This document shows, piece by piece, positions 9,305-17,680 of a DNA stretch of 64,000 bases. The number at the start of each line of letters is the position of its first letter. Positions within the stretch are counted from its first letter, which is position 1. The DNA comes from an uncultured Acidovorax sp. (lineage in GTDB: Bacteria > Pseudomonadota > Gammaproteobacteria > Burkholderiales > Burkholderiaceae_C), in assembly GCA_913774955.1 (NCBI GenBank), contig CAJYKV010000007.1:583693-647692 (forward strand), in the 5' to 3' direction. The notes under the pieces are model-generated. The model was not told the DNA's origin. It saw nothing but the letters and a program-made list of their open reading frames with translations, and searched no databases. Made by a program: the position numbers and the translations under genes.

Positions 9305-10858
9305 TCAGACCGACCGGCTGCGCGCCAGCGGCGGGTTCTTCGCGAAGTACCGCGTGATGCCTCGCATCAGCGCATCGGCCAGTTGCTGCTGGTAGGCCGC
9401 GGTGCGCAGCTTCGCCTCTTCCTCCGGGTTGCTGATGAAGGCCGTCTCGACCAGCACGCTGGGAATGTCCGGCGCCTTCAGCACCGCGAACCCCGCCTGC
9501 TCGACACGCGGCTTGTGCAGCCGCGCCATGCCGCCGATCTCGCCCAGCAGCACGCTGCCGAGCTTCAGGCTGTCGTTGATCTGCGCCGTGGTGCTCATGT
9601 CCAGCAGCGCGCTCTGCACGTGCCGGTCCTGCGAGCGCACGTTCAGTCCGCCCACCAGGTCCGACTGGTTCTCCTTGTTGGCGAGCCAGCGCGCGGCGGA
9701 GCTGGAGGCTCCGCTTTGGCTCAGCGCGAACACGCTCGCGCCGCGGGCCGCCGGCGTGGTGAACGCATCGGCGTGGATGCTGACGAACAGATCCGCCTGT
9801 ACGCGCCGCGCCTTCTCCACGCGCACGCCCAGCGGCACGAAGAAATCGGCGTCGCGCGTGAGGAAGGCGCGCATCGGGTTGCCCCCCACCGTGGTCGCGT
9901 TGATGCGGTCGCGCAACAGGTGGGCGACCCGGAGCACCACGTCCTTCTCGCGGGTGCCGCCCGGGCCGATGGCGCCCGGGTCTTCGCCGCCGTGCCCCGG
10001 ATCGAGCGCGACGATGATCAGCCGGTCGGTGGCCCGCGCGATGGCCGGGGCGGCCGGTGCCGCACCGGCGCCCGCATGCGGCGGCGTGGGGCCCGCCGCC
10101 ACCGCGGGCGGGGCGGCGGCCGGCGCGCCCGAAGGCGTGGCCACCGGCGCCGTCGGGCCGGGCGTGGGCTGGGGCAATCCGCCCGGCGGTGCCGGCGGGG
10201 CGCCCGCCGGACGCTGGTTGTGCTGCGCGATCAGGTCGCCCAGCGGATCGCCGGCCGTGCCGGGCCGCGCCGCAGCGATGTTGGGCAGCGGTGCCGGGGT
10301 GGGGGGGCGTGCCCCCGGAGCGCCGCCGCCCGGCCCCGCATCCCGCAGGCGCTCGGCGATCAGGGTCTCCAAAGGATCTTCGGGCTCGGCGGGGTAGAGG
10401 TCGAACACCAGCCGGTGGCGGTAGGCGGCGATCGGCGGCAGCGTGAACACCTGCGGCAGCGCGGCGCGCTTGAGGTCCACCACCAGCCGCACCACGCCGG
10501 GCGCGTTCTGGCCCACGCGGATGCCCGCGATGTTGGGGTCGTCGGCCTTCACCTTCGCCACCAGCTCGCGCAGCTCGGGGTTCAGATCGATGCCCTCGAT
10601 ATCGACGGCCAGCCGCGGCGGGGTGGCCACGAAGAACTGCTTGGCCACCAGCTGGCGGTCCGATTCGATGGTGACGCGGGAATAGTCCTGCGCCGGCCAG
10701 ACGCGCACCGCCACGATGCCCGCGCCGCGCGCGATCTGGCTGGCGCCGAGCAGCAGCACCAGACTGCCGGCCTGCAGCAGCCCGCGCCGGGACGGGCCGG
10801 GCGCGGGAGCGGAGGACGCAGGGGAAGGGGAAAGTGGGGAGGAGGCGTCGTCGCTCAT
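9305..10858 (-). CDS. amiC: N-acetylmuramoyl-L-alanine amidase (AmiC-type, Tat-exported)
   Basis: A 517-residue periplasmic amidase that cuts the MurNAc-L-Ala bond to split septal peptidoglycan. The N-terminus has a twin-arginine signal, SRRGLLQAGSLVLLLGAS, as for E. coli AmiC. An AMIN targeting domain follows (about 46-150), then a long Pro/Ala/Gly linker (about 150-280). The Amidase_3 domain has the zinc ligands: His in DPGHGGEDPG, Glu in TREKD, His in SIHADAF, and the catalytic Glu in VETAFISN. The start overlaps the tsaE stop in an ATGA, so the two are translationally coupled. Activation by an EnvC/NlpD-type partner is expected from the family. Confidence 0.95.
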   Translation of the reverse strand: MSDDASSPLSPSPASSAPAPGPSRRGLLQAGSLVLLLGASQIARGAGIVAVRVWPAQDYSRVTIESDRQLVAKQFFVATPPRLAVDIEGIDLNPELRELVAKVKADDPNIAGIRVGQNAPGVVRLVVDLKRAALPQVFTLPPIAAYRHRLVFDLYPAEPEDPLETLIAERLRDAGPGGGAPGARPPTPAPLPNIAAARPGTAGDPLGDLIAQHNQRPAGAPPAPPGGLPQPTPGPTAPVATPSGAPAAAPPAVAAGPTPPHAGAGAAPAAPAIARATDRLIIVALDPGHGGEDPGAIGPGGTREKDVVLRVAHLLRDRINATTVGGNPMRAFLTRDADFFVPLGVRVEKARRVQADLFVSIHADAFTTPAARGASVFALSQSGASSSAARWLANKENQSDLVGGLNVRSQDRHVQSALLDMSTTAQINDSLKLGSVLLGEIGGMARLHKPRVEQAGFAVLKAPDIPSVLVETAFISNPEEEAKLRTAAYQQQLADALMRGITRYFAKNPPLARSRSV

Positions 10859-11400
10859 GCTGTTGTGAGTGCTTGCACCAGGGCGTGGCCACGGGGCGTG
10901 CCGGCGCGCAAAAGAACCTGGCGGGGCGGGCCGCCGCCATCGTACGCGCCATCGGCGGGTTCGGCCGCTTCAATGTGTAGGGCGAGATCGGCGGGCGGCA
11001 GGAGCGCGGCGGCCTTCTCCGGCCATTCGGCGAGCTTCAGGCCCGGCCCGGCGAAGATGTCCCGGAAGCCGGCATCCTCCCATTCGCGCGGATCGCCGAA
11101 GCGGTAGAAATCGAAATGCCAGGCCGGCCCGGCCGCCGTGTCGTGCGGCTCGACCACGGCATAGGTGGGGCTCCTGATCCGGCCCTGCACCCCCAGCGCG
11201 CGCAGCAGGTGCCGCACGAACGTGGTCTTGCCAGCGCCCAGGTCGCCGTGCAGCGTGACGAAGGCGTCGGCCAGCGCGGGCTGGGCGGCCAGCCGGCGGG
11301 CGAAGTCGGCCGTGCCGTCCTCGTCCGGCCATTCCAGCCGCAGGATGCCGGTCGGGGAGGGACTTTCTACAATCCCGGGGTGATGTCGTGCAGCAGTCAA
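10855..11400 (-). CDS. tsaE: tRNA threonylcarbamoyladenosine biosynthesis ATPase TsaE
   Basis: TsaE is the P-loop ATPase that drives the TsaB-TsaD complex making t6A37 in ANN-reading tRNAs. The Walker A segment GDLGAGKTT, the TYAVVEPH/HFDFYRF segment and LAEWPEKA are all visible, giving about 160 recognisable residues. The start is uncertain. No ATG or GTG is available in the non-overlapping region; the TTG at 11400 has GAGG upstream but would overlap the divergent queG start by 18 bp, and homology begins near 11350. Its stop overlaps the amiC start. TsaE next to an amidase and queG is an ancient gene order. Confidence 0.9.
   Translation of the reverse strand: MTAARHHPGIVESPSPTGILRLEWPDEDGTADFARRLAAQPALADAFVTLHGDLGAGKTTFVRHLLRALGVQGRIRSPTYAVVEPHDTAAGPAWHFDFYRFGDPREWEDAGFRDIFAGPGLKLAEWPEKAAALLPPADLALHIEAAEPADGAYDGGGPPRQVLLRAGTPRGHALVQALTTA
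11368..11373 (+). promoter_or_regulatory. Probable -10 box (TACAAT) for queG
   Basis: CTACAAT lies 10 bases before the queG ATG, and the same CTACAAT/CTATAAT form recurs ahead of other genes in this window. No matching -35 hexamer is obvious. The short distance means the queG transcript would be nearly leaderless. Confidence 0.45.
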
Positions 11401-12561
11401 CTCGTTCCTCAAATGCAAGGCTGGGCCCGCGAACTGGGATTTTCCCAAATCGGCGTCGCCGGCGTGGATTTGTCCTCCGCGGAGCCGGGGTTGGTGCAGT
11501 GGCTGGCGGAAGGGTTCCATGGCGACATGCACTACATGCAGGCCCACGGGCTGAAGCGCGCGCGCCCTGCCGAGCTGGTGCCGGGCACCGTGAGCGTGAT
11601 CACCGCCCGCATGGACTACCTGCCCAAGAGCACGCTGGAGCGGGGTGCCGGCGCGGCCGGCGAACGCCCGCCGGAAGGCGGGGCGGGCGCAGGTAGTGAC
11701 CGTGGCCGTGGCGGCTGGCAGGCGGCCGAACTCGCGCGGCTGGACCGGCCGGCGGAGGGCATCGTGTCCGTCTATGCCCGGGGGCGCGACTACCACAAGG
11801 TATTGCGCGCACGGCTGCAGAAGCTGGCGGACCGCATCGCCGGGGCCGTGGGCCCGTTCGGCCACCGCGTGTTCACCGATTCGGCGCCGGTGCTGGAGGC
11901 CGAGCTCGCACGCCGCAGCGGCCAGGGCTGGCGCGGCAAGCACACGCTGGTGCTGCACCGCGAGGCCGGCTCGATGTTCTTTCTGGGCGAGATCTTCGTG
12001 GACCTGGCCCTGCCGCCCAGCGAGCCCGTCACCGCGCACTGCGGCGCCTGCAGCGCCTGCATCGACGTCTGCCCGACGCAGGCCATCGTCGCGCCCCACC
12101 GGGTGGATGCACGGCGCTGCATCTCCTACCTGACCATCGAACATGCGGGAGCCATCCCCGAAGCGATGCGTCCGCTGATGGGCAACCGCGTGTACGGCTG
12201 CGACGATTGCCAGCTCGCCTGCCCCTGGAACAAATTCGCGCGGCCCGCCGCCGTGCCCGACTTCGACGAGCGCCCGGCGCTGGCCGGCAGGCCGCTGGCG
12301 GAATGGTTCGCTTGGGACGAGGCCACCTTCCTGCGCCGCACCGAAGGTGGCCCGATCCGCCGCATAGGCCACGAGCGCTGGTTGCGCAACGTGGCCGTCG
12401 CGCTCGGCAACGCGCTGCGTGCCACGCGCGACCCCGCGCTGCGCGCCGCGCTCATCGCACGGGCCGACGACCCGAGCGCGCTGGTGCGCGAGCACGTGGC
12501 GTGGGCACTGGCCCAGGATGAGGGCGCAGGCCCCGAGCCGGAGGCCGCCGCGCTGCCCTGA
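11383..12561 (+). CDS. queG: Epoxyqueuosine reductase QueG
   Basis: QueG uses cobalamin and two [4Fe-4S] clusters to reduce epoxyqueuosine to queuosine in tRNA, the last step of that pathway. In this 392-residue protein the ferredoxin-like region has CGACSACIDVCP followed by GCDDCQLACPWN, giving the eight cluster cysteines. The N-terminal part has the typical GFSQIGVAGVDLSSAEPGL and FHGDMHYM segments. A HEAT-like helical tail ends the protein. The sequence around residues 95-115 (ERPPEGGAGAGSDRGRGG) is a Gly/Arg-rich insertion in a loop. The gene is divergent from tsaE. Confidence 0.96.
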   Translation: MSCSSQLVPQMQGWARELGFSQIGVAGVDLSSAEPGLVQWLAEGFHGDMHYMQAHGLKRARPAELVPGTVSVITARMDYLPKSTLERGAGAAGERPPEGGAGAGSDRGRGGWQAAELARLDRPAEGIVSVYARGRDYHKVLRARLQKLADRIAGAVGPFGHRVFTDSAPVLEAELARRSGQGWRGKHTLVLHREAGSMFFLGEIFVDLALPPSEPVTAHCGACSACIDVCPTQAIVAPHRVDARRCISYLTIEHAGAIPEAMRPLMGNRVYGCDDCQLACPWNKFARPAAVPDFDERPALAGRPLAEWFAWDEATFLRRTEGGPIRRIGHERWLRNVAVALGNALRATRDPALRAALIARADDPSALVREHVAWALAQDEGAGPEPEAAALP

Positions 12562-12579
12562 GAGCGGGAAGCGGGGGCG

Positions 12580-12598
12580 CCTGCCCCGGGGGGGCAGG
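12580..12598. terminator. Hairpin between convergent queG and AEC-permease genes
   Basis: CCTGCCCC at 12580-12587 pairs with GGGGCAGG at 12591-12598 around a GGG loop. It fills most of the 37-bp gap between two convergent genes and could terminate or protect both transcripts. There is no T-run, so the call rests on position and the stem. Confidence 0.5.
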
Positions 12599-13507
12599 TC
12601 AGGGCGCGAGCCAGCCCAGCGCCAGCGGCAGGCTCAGCACGCCCAGTACCGTCGACAGCGTCACCAGCCCGGCCACGTAGGGCCCGTTGTAGCCCATGCG
12701 CGCGGCCAGAACGTAGCAGGTCGAGGCGGTGGGCAGCGCGGAGAACGCCATCAGCACCGTGGTCTGCACGGCATCCAGGCGGAACCAGCGTGCCAGCACG
12801 CAGGCCACCAGCGGCTGCACGAGGTGCCGGATGGACAGCACCGACACCGACAGCAGCGCACTGCGCGTGAGCAGCCCGAGCTGCATACCGGCGCCCGCCG
12901 ACATCAGTCCCAGCGCGATCGACGCCGCGCCGACCCGGGTCACCGACGGCTCCATCCAGCCCGGAATGCGGAACCCCAGCAGGTTGGCCGCGAGGCCCGT
13001 GGCCGTCGCCACGATCAGCGGATTGCGCACCAGCTCCTTCAGGAACCCGTGCTGCCCCGCGCGCGCCATCGGCCACACCGCGGCGATGTTGAAGAGCGGC
13101 ACGCACACGCCGATCAGCACCGCGATCATCTGCAGCCCCTGCGCCCCCGCCAGGCGCTCGGCCAGCGCCAGGCCGATGAAGGAGTTGAAGCGGAAGGCCA
13201 CCTGCGCGCTGGCGGCGTGGTCCCGCGTGTCGATGCGGCCCGCCAGCCCGGGCAGGCGCGGCAGCAGGTAGGCGAGGCCGATGCCGCACAGCCCCGTGAG
13301 CACACCCGCGCCGATCAGGCCCGATGCCTCGCCCACGCGGATCGGGCTGCGCACGATCGACTGGAACAGCAACACCGGGAACAGCAGGTAGTACACCAGG
13401 CTTTCCACCGGCTGCCAGACCGTGCGGTTGAGCGCCGTGTACCGGCACACGAGGTACCCGAAGAGGATGAGCGAGAAATCGGGGAAGAGAAGCTGCGCGT
13501 AGTTCAC
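12599..13507 (-). CDS. AEC-family (auxin efflux carrier-like) permease
   Basis: A 302-residue integral membrane protein with about ten hydrophobic helices in two repeats, typical of the AEC/MdcF group of bile-acid/auxin-carrier fold transporters. The start MNYAQLLFPDFSLILFGYL and the mid-protein FNSFIGLALAERLAG and NPLIVATATGLAANL segments fit the family. Bacterial members move malonate, malate or other organic acids; this sequence does not say which. It is not obviously in an operon: queG is convergent, and the LysR gene upstream is read in the same direction with an 84-bp gap, so it could be under that regulator's transcript. Confidence 0.88.
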   Translation of the reverse strand: MNYAQLLFPDFSLILFGYLVCRYTALNRTVWQPVESLVYYLLFPVLLFQSIVRSPIRVGEASGLIGAGVLTGLCGIGLAYLLPRLPGLAGRIDTRDHAASAQVAFRFNSFIGLALAERLAGAQGLQMIAVLIGVCVPLFNIAAVWPMARAGQHGFLKELVRNPLIVATATGLAANLLGFRIPGWMEPSVTRVGAASIALGLMSAGAGMQLGLLTRSALLSVSVLSIRHLVQPLVACVLARWFRLDAVQTTVLMAFSALPTASTCYVLAARMGYNGPYVAGLVTLSTVLGVLSLPLALGWLAP

Positions 13508-13591
13508 CGCGCGCAGGATACCCCCGGGGCGCCATGCAGGGCCCCGCCGCGCGGAAAGCGCCGCCGCCGCGGCCCGCGGCCCGGCGCGCCC

Positions 13592-14503
13592 TCAGTCCTT
13601 CGACTTGAACGCCCGCGCGCCGTCGGCGATCGCTTCCAGCACCTTCTGCAGCCCCCGGTTCACGGGCTTGTCCTGCCGCAGCACGAACGCCAGCGTGCGC
13701 CGCAGGCGGGGCTGCAGCGCCCGGATTTCGAGGTCCTTGTGCCTGCCCGCGCCGGTCACCGCCATGCGCGGCAGCACGGCGCAGCCGAGGCCCGCGGCCA
13801 CCATCGCCTTGATGGCTTCGACACTGTCGAACTCCATCGCCGGCGGGGGCAGCGGGCCGCGGCCGCGGCGCAGCCACTCGTCCACCAGCATGCGCGTGGT
13901 GGTGCTGGTGCCGAGCTTCACCAGCGGCTGCTCGTTCAGCATCTGCGCGGTCACGGCGTCGGGCCAGTCGCAGGTGCCGCGCCGGCAGATGGCGACGAAG
14001 TCGTCGTCCAGCACCGGCGTCGATGCGATGGCGCGGGAAGTCACGGGCAGCGTGACCAGCGCCACGTCGATGACATTGCCTTCGATCTGCCGCACGTAGT
14101 CCTCGGTATTGCCCGTGCTCACGACGATCTGCAGCGACGGATAGCGCCTGCGCAGATCGCGCAGCACCGCGGGCAGGAAATACAGGCAGGGCGTGAGGCC
14201 GGAGCCCAGGCGCACCATGCCCGACACCCCGGCCGCGTGGAAGGTCGCAGCGCTCACGGCATTCGCCACGGCCGCCGACACGTGCGGCACGTGCGCCATC
14301 AGATCGCAGCCGGCCGGCGTGGCGCTGACGCGGCGGCCCACCCGCTCCACCAGCCGCACGGACAGCGTGCGCTCCAGCTTCTTGACTTGCACACTGACGG
14401 CGGGCTGGGTGAGACCCAGGCGTTCCGCCGCCGCAGAAAAACTCCCCAGCTCGAGCACCAAGGCGAAGGTGCGGAGCTGCTCCAGATCGATTGTTGTTTC
14501 CAA
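13592..14503 (-). CDS. LysR-family transcriptional regulator
   Basis: A 303-residue LysR regulator. The winged helix-turn-helix at residues 6-65 reads LEQLRTFALVLELGSFSAAA ... LTQPAVSVQVKKLE. An effector-binding periplasmic-binding-like fold fills the rest (GNVIDVALVTLPV, VEAIKAMVAAGLGCAVLPR). The only start that keeps the whole HTH is a TTG at 14503 with no good Shine-Dalgarno, so expression may be weak, or an unusual start is used. It is divergent from the carbamoyltransferase-like/TauE pair, the classical arrangement for a LysR regulator and its target operon. The effector is unknown. Confidence 0.9.
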   Translation of the reverse strand: METTIDLEQLRTFALVLELGSFSAAAERLGLTQPAVSVQVKKLERTLSVRLVERVGRRVSATPAGCDLMAHVPHVSAAVANAVSAATFHAAGVSGMVRLGSGLTPCLYFLPAVLRDLRRRYPSLQIVVSTGNTEDYVRQIEGNVIDVALVTLPVTSRAIASTPVLDDDFVAICRRGTCDWPDAVTAQMLNEQPLVKLGTSTTTRMLVDEWLRRGRGPLPPPAMEFDSVEAIKAMVAAGLGCAVLPRMAVTGAGRHKDLEIRALQPRLRRTLAFVLRQDKPVNRGLQKVLEAIADGARAFKSKD

Positions 14504-14522
14504 AATATTTTTTATGTTTCGT

Positions 14523-14546
14523 ATAAGTAAGAAAAACTTCTCTTAT
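14523..14546. promoter_or_regulatory. Candidate LysR operator in AT-rich divergent gap
   Basis: The 55-bp gap between the two divergent starts is markedly AT-rich compared with its surroundings. It contains ATAAG at 14523-14527 and CTTAT at 14542-14546, an interrupted dyad around GAAAAACTTC. LysR sites are usually short dyads of T-N11-A type close to the target promoter. This is a positional and pattern inference. Confidence 0.4.
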
Positions 14547-14558
14547 GGAAGCCCCCGG

Positions 14559-15680
14559 ATGAAGATTGAAGCAGAAAGTCAGCTCATCCGCACAACTACT
14601 TTGTTTCCAGTGTCGACATGCTCCCGCCCCCTGCCCCTTGACGGGCTCCCGCGCCATTCCGCACCGCGCGCGGGCATCCAGAATCTGGTCTCCATCGCCG
14701 ACTGGTCGCGCTCCGACATCGAAGGCCTGCTGGCGGTGGCGGACGACATCCGCTGCCATCCGGGCGAGTTCGCCTACAGCCTCGCCGGCACACTGGTCTG
14801 CACCGCGTTCTTCGAGCCCAGCACCCGCACCCGTCTGAGCTTCGAGGCGGCCGCGCACCGCCTGGGCGCCAAGGTGCTCTGCATGGGCGACACGCAGAGC
14901 ACCCGCATGGGCCTCGGCGAAAGCGTGGCCGACACGCTCCGCATGGCCGGCTACTACGCGGACCTCGTCGTGGCACGCCATGCGTCGGACGGCACGTTCG
15001 AGCAGCTGTCCGGCGTGCTCGACGTGCCCCTGATCAGCGCGGGCGAAGGCCAGTGCCGCCATCCCACCCAGACGCTCATCGACCTCTTCACCCTGCGGCG
15101 GCATTTCGGCACGCTCGACGGGCTGCGCGTGGGCATCGTCGGCGGATTGCGGTATTCGCGCGCCGCCAAGTCGCTGCTGGCCGGCCTGCGCGCCTTCCGG
15201 GACGTGCGCATCCACGTGGTGGATGCCGTGTCGGATGCCTGCCCCGGGGACGGTCCACGGCCGCCCCTCACCCAGATCGCGGGCACCGGCGTGCAGGAGC
15301 ACGCCTGCGTCGCCGACATGCTGGGCCTCGTCGACGTGCTGTACGTGGTGCGCGTGCAGCGCGAGAAATTCCAGGATGCCGCCGCCTACCAGGCGCAGTT
15401 GCGCCGCTGCCGCGTGGACGGGCGCCTGATGCGGGCCTGCGGGAAGGACATCGCGGTGCTGCACTGCCTGCCGCGCGGCGAGGAACTGCCGGAGGACATG
15501 GACGGCACGCCGTACAACCATTACTTCCGCCAGGCCGCCGCCGGCGTGCCTGTCCGCATGGCGGTGCTGCAGCGCTACCTCGGCCGGTTCCGCCGGTCCA
15601 CCGCAGCCGCCTGGGTGGGCGACCGGCTGTGCCTGGACATCGCTCCCGCAGCCACGCCGGAGGCTTCGCTCGCATGGTGA
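14559..15680 (+). CDS. Aspartate/ornithine carbamoyltransferase-family protein (ATCase paralogue)
   Basis: A 373-residue transcarbamylase, closest in pattern to ATCase catalytic chains. Carbamoyl-phosphate residues are kept: STRTR (88-92), Arg140, His168 in RHPTQ. ATCase-type acceptor residues Arg201, Arg265 and Gln267 (RVQ) also remain. Two things differ. The 80s-loop residues Ser80 and Lys84 of E. coli PyrB are replaced (Arg116 and Leu119 in STRMGLGES), and the LHPLPR motif reads LHCLPR, as in ornithine transcarbamylases. It therefore probably carbamoylates another acceptor, or has lost activity. The ATG at 14559 follows GGAAG. It overlaps the next gene by 7 bp and is divergent from a LysR gene. 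It is unlikely to be the housekeeping pyrB. Confidence 0.85.
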   Translation: MKIEAESQLIRTTTLFPVSTCSRPLPLDGLPRHSAPRAGIQNLVSIADWSRSDIEGLLAVADDIRCHPGEFAYSLAGTLVCTAFFEPSTRTRLSFEAAAHRLGAKVLCMGDTQSTRMGLGESVADTLRMAGYYADLVVARHASDGTFEQLSGVLDVPLISAGEGQCRHPTQTLIDLFTLRRHFGTLDGLRVGIVGGLRYSRAAKSLLAGLRAFRDVRIHVVDAVSDACPGDGPRPPLTQIAGTGVQEHACVADMLGLVDVLYVVRVQREKFQDAAAYQAQLRRCRVDGRLMRACGKDIAVLHCLPRGEELPEDMDGTPYNHYFRQAAAGVPVRMAVLQRYLGRFRRSTAAAWVGDRLCLDIAPAATPEASLAW

Positions 15681-16438
15681 TGCTCTGGAGTGCCGCCCTC
15701 GCGGGCGTGGGGGGCATCGTCGGCATCGTCGCCGTCACGGTGGGCGGCGGCGTCACGCTCGGGGTGCCGCTGCTGCTGCTGCTCGGCCAGCCGGCCGCCA
15801 CCGCGATCGCCACCGTCAAGTTCGCGTTGATCGGTTCCTTCGCCACCGGGGCGCTGATGCACCGCGGCAACCGCCAGACGGCGGTGGAGGTTCCCTGGCT
15901 GCTGTGGCCGCTGTGCGTGCTCGGTTCCGTGGCCGGCTCGCTGCTGACCACCGGGCTGGACGAGCGCTTTTTGAAGATCCTGGTCGTCGTCCTCATGGCC
16001 TCCGTGCTGTGGATCACCTACCGCACCGACCTCTCCGCCGTGCCCGTGCGGCCGGAGGGCGAGGGCCGGCGCATCCCGCCGCTGGGCGTCGCCGTGGTGT
16101 TCGGCCTGTGCGTGTATTCCGGCTTCTTCGGTGCCGGGTTCGGCACCTTCCTCATCTTCGCGCTCATGCGGTTCTTCGGGCTCAGCTTCGTGCAGAGCGC
16201 TTCGGTGATGACGCGCATCAATCTGCTGGTGGTGGGCGCTTCCGTGGCCACGTTCGCGAGCAAGGGGGCCATCGATTTCCGGCTCGGCATGCCTTTGATG
16301 CTGGGGTGCGCCATGGGCGGGGCGATGGGCACCTGGACCGTGAAGTCCTTGCCGCCCGCCCTCATGAAATCGATGTTCCTCGTGTTCTCGGTCCTGTTGG
16401 GATCGAAGCTGTTGTGGGACGCCATGGCCCCTCTGTAA
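15674..16438 (+). CDS. TauE/SafE (TSUP) family membrane transporter
   Basis: A 254-residue membrane protein with about eight helices in two homologous halves, typical of the TauE/SafE family. The conserved VTVGGGVTLGVPLLLLLGQ in the first half is mirrored by YSGFFGAGFGTFLIFALMR in the second. Members export sulfite, sulfoacetate or other small organosulfur or carboxylic anions. The ATG lies inside the end of the carbamoyltransferase-like gene (7-bp overlap), so the two are translationally coupled and probably handle the same metabolite. Substrate is unknown. Confidence 0.88.
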   Translation: MVMLWSAALAGVGGIVGIVAVTVGGGVTLGVPLLLLLGQPAATAIATVKFALIGSFATGALMHRGNRQTAVEVPWLLWPLCVLGSVAGSLLTTGLDERFLKILVVVLMASVLWITYRTDLSAVPVRPEGEGRRIPPLGVAVVFGLCVYSGFFGAGFGTFLIFALMRFFGLSFVQSASVMTRINLLVVGASVATFASKGAIDFRLGMPLMLGCAMGGAMGTWTVKSLPPALMKSMFLVFSVLLGSKLLWDAMAPL

Positions 16439-16632
16439 CCACACGATCCCGCCGGACCCGGTCCGGCCGCTGCTCTTCCATGAAGGGCAAACTTTCGTCA
16501 CCGCCGGTGCGGCAAAGGTCACATGGATGCGGGTAACTCCCGATCCAGGGAGGGGGCTGCGTGCGACGATGTCCGTGCATCCGCGCTTAGGATGCCGTAC
16601 ATCGTTTGCACGCAGTTACAAGGAGACGCCTC

Positions 16633-17595
16633 ATGCACCGCCGCAACTGGTTCGGACTCGCCCTTCTGGCCGCCGCAGGGGGCGCCTGGGCCCAGGCATA
16701 TCCAGCCAAGCCCATCCGCCTGGTGGTGCCGTTCGCGCCGGGGGGCACGACGGACATCATCGCGCGCGTGATCGCCGATCCGCTGTCGCGCGCCCTCGGC
16801 CAGCCGGTGGTGGTGGAGAACAAGTCCGGGGGCGGCGGCATCGTCGGCGCGTCCGAAACCGCCAAGGCCACGCCGGACGGCTATTCGCTGGGGATCGCCA
16901 CGGTCTCCACCACGGCGGCCAACCCAGCCATCAATCCGCGCACCCCGTACAACCCGCTGACGGACTTCACGCCGATCATCAACATCGCCGCGACGCCCAA
17001 CATCATCGCGGTGAACCCGAGCTTCCCGGCGAAGGACTACAAGAGCTTCTTCGACGAAATCAAGAAGTCGCCGGGCAAGTACTCGTACTCGACCTCGGGC
17101 ACGGGCGGTATCGGGCACCTGCAGATGGAGCTCTACAAGAGCCTGACGCAGGCGTTCGTCACGCACATTCCCTACCGGGGCGCGGGGCCCGCGCTCAACG
17201 ACACCGTCGCGGGCCAGGTGCCGATGATCTTCGACAACCTGCCGTCGGCGCTGCCCTTCATCAAGGACAACCGCCTGGTGCCGATCGTGGTGGCCGCGCC
17301 GCAGCGGGTCGCCGCGCTGCCGAACGTGCCCACGTTCAAGGAGATCGGCCTGGAGCCCGTGAACCGCATGGCCTACTACGGCATCCTCGGGCCCAAGGGC
17401 CTGCCGAAGGAGGTGGTGGACAAGGTCAACGCGGGCGTGCGCAAGGCGCTGGAGGATCCGGCCGTGCGCAAGCGCATCGAAGACACCGGCTCGCTCATCG
17501 TGGGCAATACGCCCGAGCAGTTCTCCGAGCAGATCAAGGCCGAGTTCGAGGTGTACAAGAGCGTGGTGCAGAAGCAGAAGCTCACGCTGGACTGA
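16633..17595 (+). CDS. Bug-type tripartite tricarboxylate receptor (periplasmic binding protein)
   Basis: A 320-residue Bug (TctC-like) substrate-binding protein. The signal peptide [18 protein letters not shown] is cleaved before [10 protein letters not shown]. The family core follows: [20 protein letters not shown] and [20 protein letters not shown] (carboxylate-binding loops), then [19 protein letters not shown]. Such receptors bind dicarboxylates, amino acids or aromatic acids in the periplasm. No TctA/TctB membrane genes are nearby, so it is an orphan receptor like most Bug genes of Burkholderiales. AAGGAG precedes the ATG at 16633; an upstream in-frame start at 16606 lacks this. A 194-bp gap with no clear terminator precedes it. 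Confidence 0.92.
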   Translation: MHRRNWFGLALLAAAGGAWAQAYPAKPIRLVVPFAPGGTTDIIARVIADPLSRALGQPVVVENKSGGGGIVGASETAKATPDGYSLGIATVSTTAANPAINPRTPYNPLTDFTPIINIAATPNIIAVNPSFPAKDYKSFFDEIKKSPGKYSYSTSGTGGIGHLQMELYKSLTQAFVTHIPYRGAGPALNDTVAGQVPMIFDNLPSALPFIKDNRLVPIVVAAPQRVAALPNVPTFKEIGLEPVNRMAYYGILGPKGLPKEVVDKVNAGVRKALEDPAVRKRIEDTGSLIVGNTPEQFSEQIKAEFEVYKSVVQKQKLTLD

Positions 17596-17680
17596 GCCTT
17601 TCGCCGGTGCCCGGGGCTGGCGGGGCGCCGTGGAGCGTCCGGCCGGTCGTGCCGCCGCCGCGGCGTGCTAACGTGGTGCG

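Noticed and set aside
14559-15680. Housekeeping aspartate carbamoyltransferase pyrB
   Set aside because: Changed 80s-loop residues, the HCLP motif, and the LysR/TauE context without pyrimidine genes argue against it, though absence of another pyrB was not tested.
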